From Syntrophomonas sp. UBA4807 (lineage in GTDB: Bacteria; Bacillota; Syntrophomonadia; Syntrophomonadales; Syntrophomonadaceae): 6,841 nt of DNA. Shown here in pieces: positions 1 through 5,204 of the stretch. The stretch covers positions 1 to 6,841 of the forward strand of contig DHGD01000143.1 of NCBI GenBank assembly GCA_002402575.1, in the 5' to 3' direction. Position 1 is the stretch's first letter. Each line of letters begins with the position of its first letter. Position numbers and translations under genes: made by a program. Under the pieces are notes generated by a model, which saw only the letters and a program-made list of their open reading frames with translations, was not told where the DNA came from and made no database searches.

Positions 1-31
1 TAATGGCACATTGCTGTCGCGAGGTATCCAT

Positions 32-706
32 TTGAGAACTATATTTGTGGTTGACGATGAAGAGAATATCCGCCATATCATCAGCACCTACCTGATGCGC
101 GACGGTTTTCAGGTCGAATCCTTCGCCTCTGTGGAGGAAACCATGGCTCGCCTGCAAAGCACTTATCCGGATATGTTCATTCTTGACATAATGCTCCCCG
201 GGAGAGACGGCCTTGACTTCTGCCGGGAGGTGAGAAGCCGCAGCGGCGTACCGGTAATCTTTATATCCTCACGGGACGAAGAGGTGGACCGTATACTGGG
301 GCTGGAGATCGGCGGGGACGACTACCTGGCCAAGCCTTTCAGCCCGCGTGAACTGGTGGCCCGGGTGCGTTCCCTGTTCAGGCGTTCGTCCCTGGCGTCA
401 CCCACCGCCTACACGCTGAGCATAGACAACCTTACCATTTTCCCCACCGACCGGCGCATACTGGTGAACGGGCAGGAGATGATGCTGACTCCCAAAGAGT
501 ATGAAATGCTGCTTTTGCTGATAGAACAGCCGCAGCGCACCTTCACCCGGCAGGAACTTCTGGACCGGGTATGGGGCTTTGATTATGTGGGCGGGGCTAG
601 GGCGGTCGACGATCTGATTAAAAGACTGCGCAAGAAATTGCGTGAAAACGGAGCAGAGACAAATATCAAGACCATCTGGGGTTACGGGTATCGCCTCCAT
701 GATTAG
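32..706 (+). CDS. OmpR/PhoB-family DNA-binding response regulator
   Basis: Response regulator of 224 residues, usual length for the family. The receiver domain (about 1-115) shows the acidic pocket D8/D9, the phospho-acceptor D52 in LDIMLPG, the switch Ser79 and the conserved Lys101 in LAKPF. A winged-helix DNA-binding domain follows (about 125-224), ending in the typical GYGYRL hairpin. It should be phosphorylated by the kinase encoded next and act as a transcription factor; its target genes cannot be read from this window. I chose TTG at 32 because GAGG at 21-24 sits 7 nt upstream and the protein then begins MRTIFVVDDE, as family members do. An in-frame TTG at 11 would add seven residues with no ribosome binding site. 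A TGA at 33-35 in another frame overlaps this start and could end an upstream gene, which the window does not show. Family assignment is firm; the regulated process is unknown. Confidence 0.95.
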   Translation: MRTIFVVDDEENIRHIISTYLMRDGFQVESFASVEETMARLQSTYPDMFILDIMLPGRDGLDFCREVRSRSGVPVIFISSRDEEVDRILGLEIGGDDYLAKPFSPRELVARVRSLFRRSSLASPTAYTLSIDNLTIFPTDRRILVNGQEMMLTPKEYEMLLLLIEQPQRTFTRQELLDRVWGFDYVGGARAVDDLIKRLRKKLRENGAETNIKTIWGYGYRLHD

Positions 707-2099
707 ATTTCACAGCATAACCAGCCGCATACTGGCCACTTATTTCGTGGTGGTATTATGCAGCATTATTATAACTGCCCTGGCTTTCCACTCCATTCTC
801 TACAATGATTTGGAACGCCGCGCGGTGATGGGCCTGAGCCGGCAAAGCAAAGATATTGCCGCAGGCCTGGCCCGGCACAACCCCAACCTGGACCTGTCAT
901 TGGAGCGGACAGATCAGCAGCAGATAGCAGTCTTTTTTCCCGGTCCTCCCATTGTCAGCCAATATTTAATTGCCAACCCGGAGCGGGTCATCATTTACAG
1001 CAGCAGCGCTCAATTCGCGGCCGGGGACAATTTAACCGAGGTTTTGCCCAAATGGGACAATAACGCCACGCCTGACCACGTGCCTTTTCGAGTGTTTCGC
1101 AGCGGTACCTTTATTGCCGTAGAGGAGAATATCGTGTCCAGGGATGACGTCATCGTGGGCAGCGTGGTGTCCTACGCTGAAATCAGCGCTCTTAAGACCC
1201 TCAACCGAGATATAGTGGCCCTGCTTTTTAAGAGCCTGGTTATAGCTCTGGCGGTGGCCATACCGGTTGCCCTGCTGTTGAGCCGCCAATTGATCAAGCC
1301 CATCAATTCGCTGCGTGAATATGCCCGGGCCATCGCGCAGCGCCGCTTCGAGGTGCGCCTGAAGACCAATTCCGCTGATGAACTGGCTGAATTAGCCCAG
1401 ACCTTTAACGAGATGGCAGTGCAGTTGGAGCGCTATGATGCCGGTTTCAGGCATTTCTTCCAGAGCACTTCGCATGAATTGAAAACCCCCTTGATGAGCA
1501 TACAGGGCTATGCCGAAGGAATAAGGGACGGGATTTTCACCGGCTCACAGGCCGAACAGGGCCTCGAGGTGATCTCCCGCGAATGCCAGCGTTTAAAAGG
1601 TATCGTGGAAGAAATGATAAATATCACGCGCTATCAGTTTACGGAAGGCAAAGACCGTCTGGAACAATGCGCAGTAAAACAGGTGATGTCGGATACCATT
1701 GAATCGCTTAACGGATATGCGGCGGAAAACGGAGTAGCCGTCAGCGCCGATCTGCAAGAAATTGAAATTATCTCTAACTCTGAACAGCTGCGGCGCCTTT
1801 TCAGCAATGTCTTGGCCAATGGCATCCGCCACGCCGCCAGCCAGGTTGAGGTAAAGGCTCGTATACTTCCTGATAAATGGGTTAAAATAAGCGTTGCTGA
1901 TGACGGACCGGGTTTCACCCCACAGGACCTGGAGCATGCCTTTGATTATTTTTATAAAGGGCCGCAAGGTCACACCGGCCTGGGATTATCCATTGCCAAA
2001 ATCATCGTGGAAGCTCAGCACGGTGAGATCAAAATCATGAACCGTCGTGAAGGCGGCGCCTTAGTACAAATCACCCTGCCGTTCAGCGCCTCAGCCTGA
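699..2099 (+). CDS. Membrane sensor histidine kinase (HAMP, HisKA, HATPase)
   Basis: Sensor kinase of 466 residues, partner of the preceding response regulator. TM1 is about residues 11-31 and TM2 about 172-195. They enclose a ~140-residue extracytoplasmic region with no domain I recognise. A HAMP linker follows (about 196-247). The H-box has His259 in SHELKTPL, the phosphorylated residue. The ATPase domain shows an N-box around Asn374 (SNVLANGIRHA), a G1 box DDGPGF at 401-406 and a G2 box with TGLGLS at 426-431, so all kinase motifs are intact. I chose ATG at 699, which overlaps the regulator stop by 8 nt and implies translational coupling, because TM1 then lies close to the N-terminus. An upstream in-frame ATG at 642 would add 19 residues that are only regulator sequence read in another frame. 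The signal sensed is unknown. Confidence 0.95.
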   Translation: MIRFHSITSRILATYFVVVLCSIIITALAFHSILYNDLERRAVMGLSRQSKDIAAGLARHNPNLDLSLERTDQQQIAVFFPGPPIVSQYLIANPERVIIYSSSAQFAAGDNLTEVLPKWDNNATPDHVPFRVFRSGTFIAVEENIVSRDDVIVGSVVSYAEISALKTLNRDIVALLFKSLVIALAVAIPVALLLSRQLIKPINSLREYARAIAQRRFEVRLKTNSADELAELAQTFNEMAVQLERYDAGFRHFFQSTSHELKTPLMSIQGYAEGIRDGIFTGSQAEQGLEVISRECQRLKGIVEEMINITRYQFTEGKDRLEQCAVKQVMSDTIESLNGYAAENGVAVSADLQEIEIISNSEQLRRLFSNVLANGIRHAASQVEVKARILPDKWVKISVADDGPGFTPQDLEHAFDYFYKGPQGHTGLGLSIAKIIVEAQHGEIKIMNRREGGALVQITLPFSASA

Positions 2100-2500
2100 C
2101 CTGTTTAATTCACCTGGCTGCCAACGGGTGGTTTAAGTGGTGGGTTATTTAAAATTGCATAATCCAACGAATCACAAAAAATAGCCGGTTTCAGCAACTA
2201 GCCTTGAATTTTATCCTAAAGCATGATAAAGAAGTAATAGGGCCGGTTCGAACAGTATGAGGATTAGAAATAAATCACCTTCCTTTAGCGTGCTTGGCAT
2301 ACCGCTACTCCCTCGCAGTGATTTGCCGAAGATACGATTGCGGGGGGATTTTTGCGAGTAATATCCTACCAAGATGTATTGAGGTCACATATTTCACACC
2401 CGCAATTAAATAAATCAAATATATAGGCCGGTGGTTACTGATATACCCGCATAAATTGTCTATCATTCAAAGGCCGGAGTCGTTCCTGAAATTGATCCCG
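2100..2500. other. Non-coding stretch after the histidine kinase
   Basis: I see no protein or RNA gene here. An imperfect hairpin lies just after the kinase stop (TTAA-tt-CACC at 2105-2114 pairing with GGTG-gt-TTAA at 2127-2136). It has no T-run, so it is a weak terminator candidate. A dyad CTCGCA (2312-2317) / TGCGAG (2353-2358) and several scattered GCCGG words are present. Base composition is A+T-rich compared with the flanking genes, as expected for intergenic or decayed DNA. Confidence 0.5.
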
Positions 2501-2508
2501 CAGCGCAG

Positions 2509-2552
2509 CACTGTGCATGAATTTACACACTCGTCAAAATAAATGCACAGTG
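2509..2552. repeat. Perfect 10-bp inverted repeat
   Basis: CACTGTGCAT at 2509-2518 is the exact reverse complement of ATGCACAGTG at 2543-2552, with 24 nt between the arms. No T-run follows, so it does not look like an intrinsic terminator. It could be a pair of half-sites for a DNA-binding protein or the stem of an RNA hairpin. It lies about 50 nt upstream of the first promoter-like site of the putative small RNA. Confidence 0.5.
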
Positions 2553-2602
2553 AGCAGAAGGCGGTGATTTTATCCAATGCCGCTATATAGGGATTTTGCT
2601 GC

Positions 2603-2611
2603 TGTTATAAT
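2603..2611 (+). promoter_or_regulatory. Extended -10 promoter candidate
   Basis: TG-t-TATAAT is a perfect extended -10 element. No good -35 hexamer lies 17 nt upstream, but extended -10 promoters often do without one. The predicted transcript would begin near 2618 and run into the terminator ending at 2742. Confidence 0.35.
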
Positions 2612-2645
2612 GCAAGTTTTACCAACTCAATAATTGGTACGAACA

Positions 2646-2674
2646 TTGCAATAATAACAAGTATTCAATATAAT
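2646..2674 (+). promoter_or_regulatory. Sigma-A-type promoter candidate
   Basis: TTGCAA (2646-2651, four of six consensus bases) is separated by exactly 17 nt from a perfect TATAAT (2669-2674). The predicted start is near 2681, only a few bases before the first arm of the terminator hairpin. That geometry fits a very short RNA better than a messenger leader. Confidence 0.45.
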
Positions 2675-2680
2675 CCTTTC

Positions 2681-2742
2681 TTGCAGGCGTTGGTTCGGGT
2701 ATGACCTCAATTAACTTGCACCCGAACCAGGCCTGATTTTTT
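2681..2742 (+). ncRNA. Putative small untranslated RNA (~62 nt, or ~125 nt from upstream promoter)
   Basis: Inferred from a promoter-terminator pair with no worthwhile ORF between. Transcription from the promoter at 2646-2674 would start near 2681 and stop at the T-run at 2737-2742. Starting instead at the extended -10 (2603-2611) would give about 125 nt with an extra 5' hairpin, TACCAA (2620-2625) / TTGGTA (2634-2639). The 19-nt loop of the main hairpin would be the exposed part. The sequence matches no RNA family I recognise. The alternative is an attenuated leader of the GIY-YIG gene 190 bp downstream. Confidence 0.35.
2684..2742 (+). terminator. Intrinsic terminator with long stem
   Basis: CAGGC-gt-TGGTTCGGGT (2684-2700) pairs with ACCCGAACCA-g-GCCTG (2720-2735). 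This gives 15 base pairs with one small internal loop and a 19-nt loop. The run A-TTTTTT follows at 2736-2742. On the opposite strand no T-run follows, so the direction is forward. Confidence 0.7.
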
Positions 2743-2750
2743 GGTATATT

Positions 2751-2900
2751 ATGCTGACGATTTCAAATTCCCGCGGCATTGAATCAACGGCGATGAATCT
2801 GACGTTGGATTTTACTATGGTTGACGCTGAAGAAAGGGCCGCTTATACTTTATGGAGGCTAACAGGCTGGCAGTTTACTAAAATATGTGGTTTATATTAA
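2751..2900 (+). CDS. Doubtful small ORF, 49 codons
   Basis: An open frame begins MLTISNSRG, with a second in-frame ATG at 2793, and ends at TAA 2898-2900. It includes TMVDAEERAAYTLWRLTGWQ, which looks more protein-like than random, but neither ATG has a ribosome binding site. It begins eight bases after the terminator T-run. I recognise no family. It could be a gene remnant, a small protein or chance. Confidence 0.15.
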   Translation: MLTISNSRGIESTAMNLTLDFTMVDAEERAAYTLWRLTGWQFTKICGLY

Positions 2901-2934
2901 CCAGGTCTGAGCAGCGGCGATAGAAAGTGAAAAC

Positions 2935-3294
2935 ATGGACAAAAACAAGCGCAAAGAGATGCTGTCGGAATATAAACAGATTAAAACCCATATGGGGGTA
3001 ATAAAGATAACCAACCTGGTCAATGGCAAGGTGTTCATCACCGCATATCCCAACTTAAAGAACAAATGGATGAACATACAAAGCGCGTTGACTGCAGGAA
3101 TATACTCCAATGCCCAGCTTATCAAGGATTGGCAGGGAATGGGCCAGGAGGCCTTCAGCTATGAGGTTCTGGAGGAAAAGGAAACTGAAGGTGTGAACGA
3201 TGTGCGCTGGGAACTGAAGCAAATGGAGAGGGCCTGGCTCGAGAAAATTCAGCCTTACGGCGACCGGGGCTACAACAAACCGCCCGGCAAGTGA
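2935..3294 (+). CDS. Small GIY-YIG-family protein with degenerate active site
   Basis: This 119-residue protein resembles small Firmicute proteins usually annotated as GIY-YIG nuclease family. After a basic, Lys-rich N-terminus, residues 20-45 fit the GIY-YIG beta hairpin: GVIKITNLVNGKVFITAYPNLKNKW. The two signature triplets read GVI and FIT instead of GIY and YIG, so both conserved tyrosines are missing, and the usual catalytic Arg position holds Lys44. The metal-ligand Glu (probably Glu98 in MERAWLEK) and the terminal GYN (112-114) remain. Nuclease activity is therefore doubtful; a DNA- or RNA-binding role is possible but inferred. The ATG at 2935 has only a weak site, AAAGTGA, at 2924-2930. 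The gene stands alone between two non-coding stretches, with a stem-loop directly after it. Family membership is fairly sure; function is unknown. Confidence 0.8.
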   Translation: MDKNKRKEMLSEYKQIKTHMGVIKITNLVNGKVFITAYPNLKNKWMNIQSALTAGIYSNAQLIKDWQGMGQEAFSYEVLEEKETEGVNDVRWELKQMERAWLEKIQPYGDRGYNKPPGK

Positions 3295-3297
3295 TAG

Positions 3298-3333
3298 ACG
3301 GTTATTTTTCAGTGCTATGAGCTTAATAGCCGT
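3298..3333 (+). other. Stem-loop after the GIY-YIG gene
   Basis: ACGGTTATT (3298-3306) pairs with AATAGCCGT (3325-3333) over 9 bp including one G-T pair, beginning 4 nt after the stop codon. No strong T-run follows, so it may protect the 3' end or be a weak terminator. Confidence 0.4.
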
Positions 3334-3376
3334 TTAGTGTTGTCCAATGCCTTAAGAACATCAATTGGTCAAGAAT

Positions 3377-3398
3377 AAGGGCGTCTAGGCGCCCTTTT
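3377..3398 (+). terminator. Intrinsic terminator candidate
   Basis: AAGGGCG (3377-3383) and CGCCCTT (3390-3396) form a 7-bp stem with a 6-nt loop, followed by TT and then GG. The short T-run makes it moderate in strength. The stem would also work on the opposite strand because A bases precede it. It probably ends transcription of the GIY-YIG gene. Confidence 0.5.
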
Positions 3399-3431
3399 GG
3401 CGTATTCCCGTTATTACAGGGTGTGGTTTGG

Positions 3432-3526
3432 GGAACATATTGGTATAGAATAGTAGATGATGCCTACCGAGATGACAGTTAGATCGTGAAGGCGACGGAA
3501 CAAATTGGTATAGAATAGTAGATGAT
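3432..3526. repeat. 30-bp direct repeat, two copies, 35-bp spacer
   Basis: Copies lie at 3432-3461 and 3497-3526 and differ at one base (position 7: T or A). Their shared core is ATTGGTATAGAATAGTAG, followed by ATGAT. A decayed third copy appears at 3356-3377, with GAACAT, ATTGGT and AGAATA in the same order and two extra bases. The core contains TAGAAT, a possible -10 hexamer, so the repeat may be a duplicated promoter segment upstream of the truncated GTPase gene. Confidence 0.75.
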
Positions 3527-3560
3527 TGGGGCGAGTTATCGATTTACGGAGGGAAGGCAA

Positions 3561-3734
3561 TTGAACCAGATTAATCTCATGAAGCTGGGCTGGAATGACT
3601 ATTTTCAGAGCCAGGCTGACCTTTACCCGGAATTGCGTCCCGGCCGGGTGATGTCACAGTCCAAAGACTTGTATCGGGTGGCGTCTTATTTTTTGACGCC
3701 GCTTGTATTATGTTGGTCAATTGAGTACTATTAG
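3561..3734 (+). pseudogene. Truncated 5' end of an rsgA-like ribosome-biogenesis GTPase gene
   Basis: TTG at 3561 follows a strong GGAGGG (3548-3553). The first ~41 codons resemble the start of Firmicute RsgA (YjeQ/YloQ) proteins: LGWNDYF near residues 9-15, then RPGRVMSQSKDLYRV, the beginning of the N-terminal OB-fold domain. After YRV the family likeness stops. The frame runs through about 17 unrelated residues to TAG at 3732-3734. RsgA is normally near 300 residues with a circularly permuted GTPase domain (motif order G4-G1-G3), and none of that is here. The intact start signals suggest it could still be expressed as a 57-residue peptide, but it cannot be a GTPase. Likely a deletion or recombination scar. 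The breakpoint falls next to a GGCGTC/GACGCC dyad (3680-3700). Confidence 0.7.
3703..3731 (+). promoter_or_regulatory. Promoter candidate for the thiamin operon
   Basis: TTGTAT (3703-3708) and TACTAT (3726-3731) are 17 nt apart, and the predicted start near 3738 lies about 10 nt before the riboswitch. The -35 is poor (three of six consensus bases) and the -10 fair (four of six), so position is the main argument. Confidence 0.35.
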
Positions 3735-3746
3735 GCAAAGTGAATA

Positions 3747-3840
3747 ATCGCAACGGGGAGCCGGCAGGCCGGCTGAGAAAGACCACAGGTCTGACCCGTA
3801 CACCTGATCTGGGTAATGCCAGCGTAGGAATTTGCTCGAT
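3747..3840 (+). promoter_or_regulatory. TPP riboswitch (THI element) aptamer
   Basis: All conserved blocks of the thiamin pyrophosphate aptamer are present in order: CGGGGAGCC, GGCTGAGA (3771-3778), ACCCG (3794-3798), ACCTGATCTGGGTAATGCCA (3802-3821) and GCGTAGGA. The P2/P3 helix AGCCGG/CCGGCT and an optional hairpin AGACC/GGTCT are perfect. P1 is probably GCAA (3750-3753) with TTGC (3832-3835), extended by ATC/GAT. The usual GTAGGGA reads GTAGGA, one G short. It is known to bind TPP and lower expression of downstream thiamin biosynthesis or transport genes; here the four-gene transport operon follows. Confidence 0.95.
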
Positions 3841-3854
3841 ATTTTATTGTCGCA

Positions 3855-3898
3855 TGGCCTTTTGCTCTACAGGAGTATTAAGGCCAAATTTATTTTAT
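3855..3898 (+). terminator. Riboswitch expression-platform terminator
   Basis: TGGCCTT (3855-3861) pairs with AAGGCCA (3880-3886). Inside is a short CTC/GAG helix (3865-3867 with 3873-3875), and AATTTATTTTATAT follows. Its position 15 nt after the aptamer fits TPP-dependent termination. The P1 3' strand word TTTGCTC (3831-3837) recurs inside this hairpin at 3861-3867, suggesting competition for the same partner strand. Confidence 0.65.
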
Positions 3899-4046
3899 AT
3901 ATGGGGGGTGCTCGCAAAGCGAGCCGACTATTGCTGGAACATAATTGGGAACGGGATCAACTTGAAGTCTCATCAAACAACAGCCGACCATTGGCGGTAT
4001 CGGCCCCCGGCCAAGAATCACGGTTTGATGCTAACGACACGCAATG
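3899..4046 (+). promoter_or_regulatory. Structured second half of the leader, downstream of the riboswitch terminator
   Basis: No credible gene lies in these ~150 bases. They contain a perfect hairpin GCTCGC-aaa-GCGAGC (3910-3924) and a nested element. In that element an outer helix CATCAAAC (3971-3978) / GTTTGATG (4023-4030) encloses TTGGC (3991-3995) / GCCAA (4010-4014). The nested element ends 16 nt before the ribosome binding site of the first gene, so it could influence translation. I match it to no known riboswitch class. Confidence 0.4.
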
Positions 4047-4061
4047 AAAGGGGTGCGTAAA

Positions 4062-4349
4062 ATGGCTGTAGCCAACCTTAGTCTGCAGATTCTGCCCGTA
4101 GTAGAAGAAGAAAATATCTATCCCATTGTAGACCAGGTTATAAGCATGATCCAGGACAGTGGCTTGAATTATGTGATTGGACCGATGGAAACCACCGTGG
4201 AAGGGGAACTGGATACTTTGCTCGGTCTGGTCAAAACTGCCTTAAAGATGTGCATCCAGGCTGGAGCGCCGCGTGCGCTGGCGGTGGCAAAAATCGATTA
4301 TAAGCCGCTGGGAGTAACCATTGATGAAAAGATCGGCAAATATCGTTAA
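4062..4349 (+). CDS. MTH1187/YkoF-type thiamin-binding protein
   Basis: A 95-residue protein of the MTH1187 family (thiamine-binding, formerly DUF77). It has the expected full length and typical features: LSLQILPV at the start, YPIVDQVISMIQDSGLNYVIGPMETTVEG, and a C-terminal half ending VTIDEKIGKYR. These proteins are small cytoplasmic ferredoxin-like folds that bind thiamin or related molecules; whether they act as a chaperone, sensor or partner of the transporter is unsettled. I chose ATG 4062 because AAAGGGGTG (4047-4055) lies 6 nt upstream. An in-frame ATG at 4044 would place that site inside the gene. It is first in the riboswitch-controlled operon, and its 3' end overlaps the permease start by 26 nt. 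Family is firm; the ligand is inferred. Confidence 0.88.
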   Translation: MAVANLSLQILPVVEEENIYPIVDQVISMIQDSGLNYVIGPMETTVEGELDTLLGLVKTALKMCIQAGAPRALAVAKIDYKPLGVTIDEKIGKYR

Positions 4350-5103
4350 TAATACGGTGCCTTACGCTGCAGCCGTGCTGTTCCTGGCAATATGGGAAAC
4401 AGGTGTGAGGTGGGGGCAGGTGCCGCCGTATATTCTGCCCAGCCCTAGCCAGATCATAATTACTATGATTTCCATGTTCCCCACCCTGCTGAATCATGCC
4501 GGCCGTACCCTTGAAGAGGCCCTTATCGGCTTCGCGGCTGCGGTTGTGATAGCGTTCTGCAGCGCCTTTGTGCTCAATTACTCTAAGGTATTGTACCAGG
4601 CGGTGCATCCCCTGCTGATTGTTTCGCAGACTATTCCCATTATTACGCTGGCCCCTTTATTCGTAATCTGGTTCGGCTGGGGGATTTTGCCTAAGGTCTT
4701 GGTGGTGATTCTGGTGTGCTTTTTCCCTATTGTGATCAGCTTTTTGGAAGGGTTGCGCGGGGTTGACCAGGACCTGATCAACCTGTTTAAGTCTATGGGC
4801 GCTAAGCGTACCACCATTTTCAGAATGGTGGAAATGCCTGCCGCCTTGCCGGCCTTTTTTGCCGGTTTGAAGATCTCGGCCTCATACAGTATCATGGCAG
4901 CGGTAATAGGTGAATGGCTGGGAGCCCAACAGGGTCTGGGCTACTTCATGACCATAACTCAGAAATCGTTTCGGGTGGACCGGGTATTGGCAGCGGTGGT
5001 ATTGATAGCTTTGCTTAGCTTGCTGCTGGTCAAGGCGGTTGACGTGCTGGAGTGGATTTTGACTCCCTGGAACCGCGGTCTGCAGAGTTGGGATATCGAC
5101 TAG
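4324..5103 (+). CDS. thiX: ABC transporter permease, ThiX-type (SsuC/TauC family)
   Basis: Inner-membrane permease of 259 residues, typical length. About six hydrophobic segments are visible. They include an N-terminal one after NNTVPY, the ALIGFAAAVVIAF segment, a long pair around IPIITLAPLFVIWFGWG and VLVVILVCFFPIVI, and a last one in LLSLLLVKAVDVLEW. The cytoplasmic EAA loop that docks to the ATPase is present as SMGAKRTTIFRMVEMPAALP, followed by FFAGLKI. The start ATG 4324 overlaps the preceding gene by 26 nt, with GGGAG at 4310-4314; TTG at 4321 is an alternative one codon earlier. With the binding protein and ATPase it forms an importer, probably for pyrimidine thiamin precursors (formylaminopyrimidine or HMP). 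Substrate is inferred from the riboswitch and the neighbouring THI5-like protein, since sulfonate and taurine permeases look alike. Confidence 0.88.
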   Translation: MKRSANIVNNTVPYAAAVLFLAIWETGVRWGQVPPYILPSPSQIIITMISMFPTLLNHAGRTLEEALIGFAAAVVIAFCSAFVLNYSKVLYQAVHPLLIVSQTIPIITLAPLFVIWFGWGILPKVLVVILVCFFPIVISFLEGLRGVDQDLINLFKSMGAKRTTIFRMVEMPAALPAFFAGLKISASYSIMAAVIGEWLGAQQGLGYFMTITQKSFRVDRVLAAVVLIALLSLLLVKAVDVLEWILTPWNRGLQSWDID

Positions 5104-5129
5104 CGCAGTTTGGCGGGCGTGAAGTATCT

Positions 5130-5152
5130 CGGTAATAGTCTTGTAATTACCG
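5130..5152. repeat. Hairpin between permease and binding-protein genes
   Basis: CGGTAAT (5130-5136) and ATTACCG (5146-5152) form a perfect 7-bp stem with a 9-nt loop inside the only sizeable gap of the operon (101 nt). No T-run follows. It may be a processing or mRNA-stability element giving the binding protein its own expression level, as is common in ABC operons. A poor promoter-like pair (TTGTAA 5141, TTAAAT 5164) overlaps it. Confidence 0.4.
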
Positions 5153-5204
5153 GTCTACCACGGTTAAATTAATGTGTCTACATAAAGACTAGGAGGACAG
5201 GAAA

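Noticed and set aside
398..700. Reverse-strand open frames inside the regulator and kinase genes
   Set aside because: They lie antisense to clearly coding genes with intact motifs, have no start signals of their own and encode nothing recognisable. The same applies to antisense frames at 1032-1973, 4231-4895 and 5319-6418.
2245..2252. GGTTCGAA resembling a tRNA T-loop
   Set aside because: The flanking bases do not form a 5-bp T-stem and no acceptor, D or anticodon arms are found nearby.
3432..3526. Possible minimal CRISPR array (30-bp repeats, 35-bp spacer)
   Set aside because: Sizes fit, but there are only two good copies, the third is degenerate and unevenly spaced (about 75 bp), the repeat has no typical CRISPR ends or internal palindrome, and no cas gene is in the window.
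3680..3700. GGCGTC / GACGCC dyad with a T-rich loop, considered as a terminator
   Set aside because: The T-run is in the loop, not after the stem, on either strand. It may mark the rsgA breakpoint but does not fit an intrinsic terminator.
3740..4060. Open frames across the riboswitch and leader (also 3832-4047)
   Set aside because: They run through the conserved TPP aptamer and terminator, lack ribosome binding sites and encode no recognisable protein; best explained as chance frames over structured RNA.
5141..5169. Promoter TTGTAA-17-TTAAAT ahead of the binding-protein gene
   Set aside because: Each hexamer matches only four of six consensus bases and overlaps a hairpin; not strong enough to call as a separate promoter.
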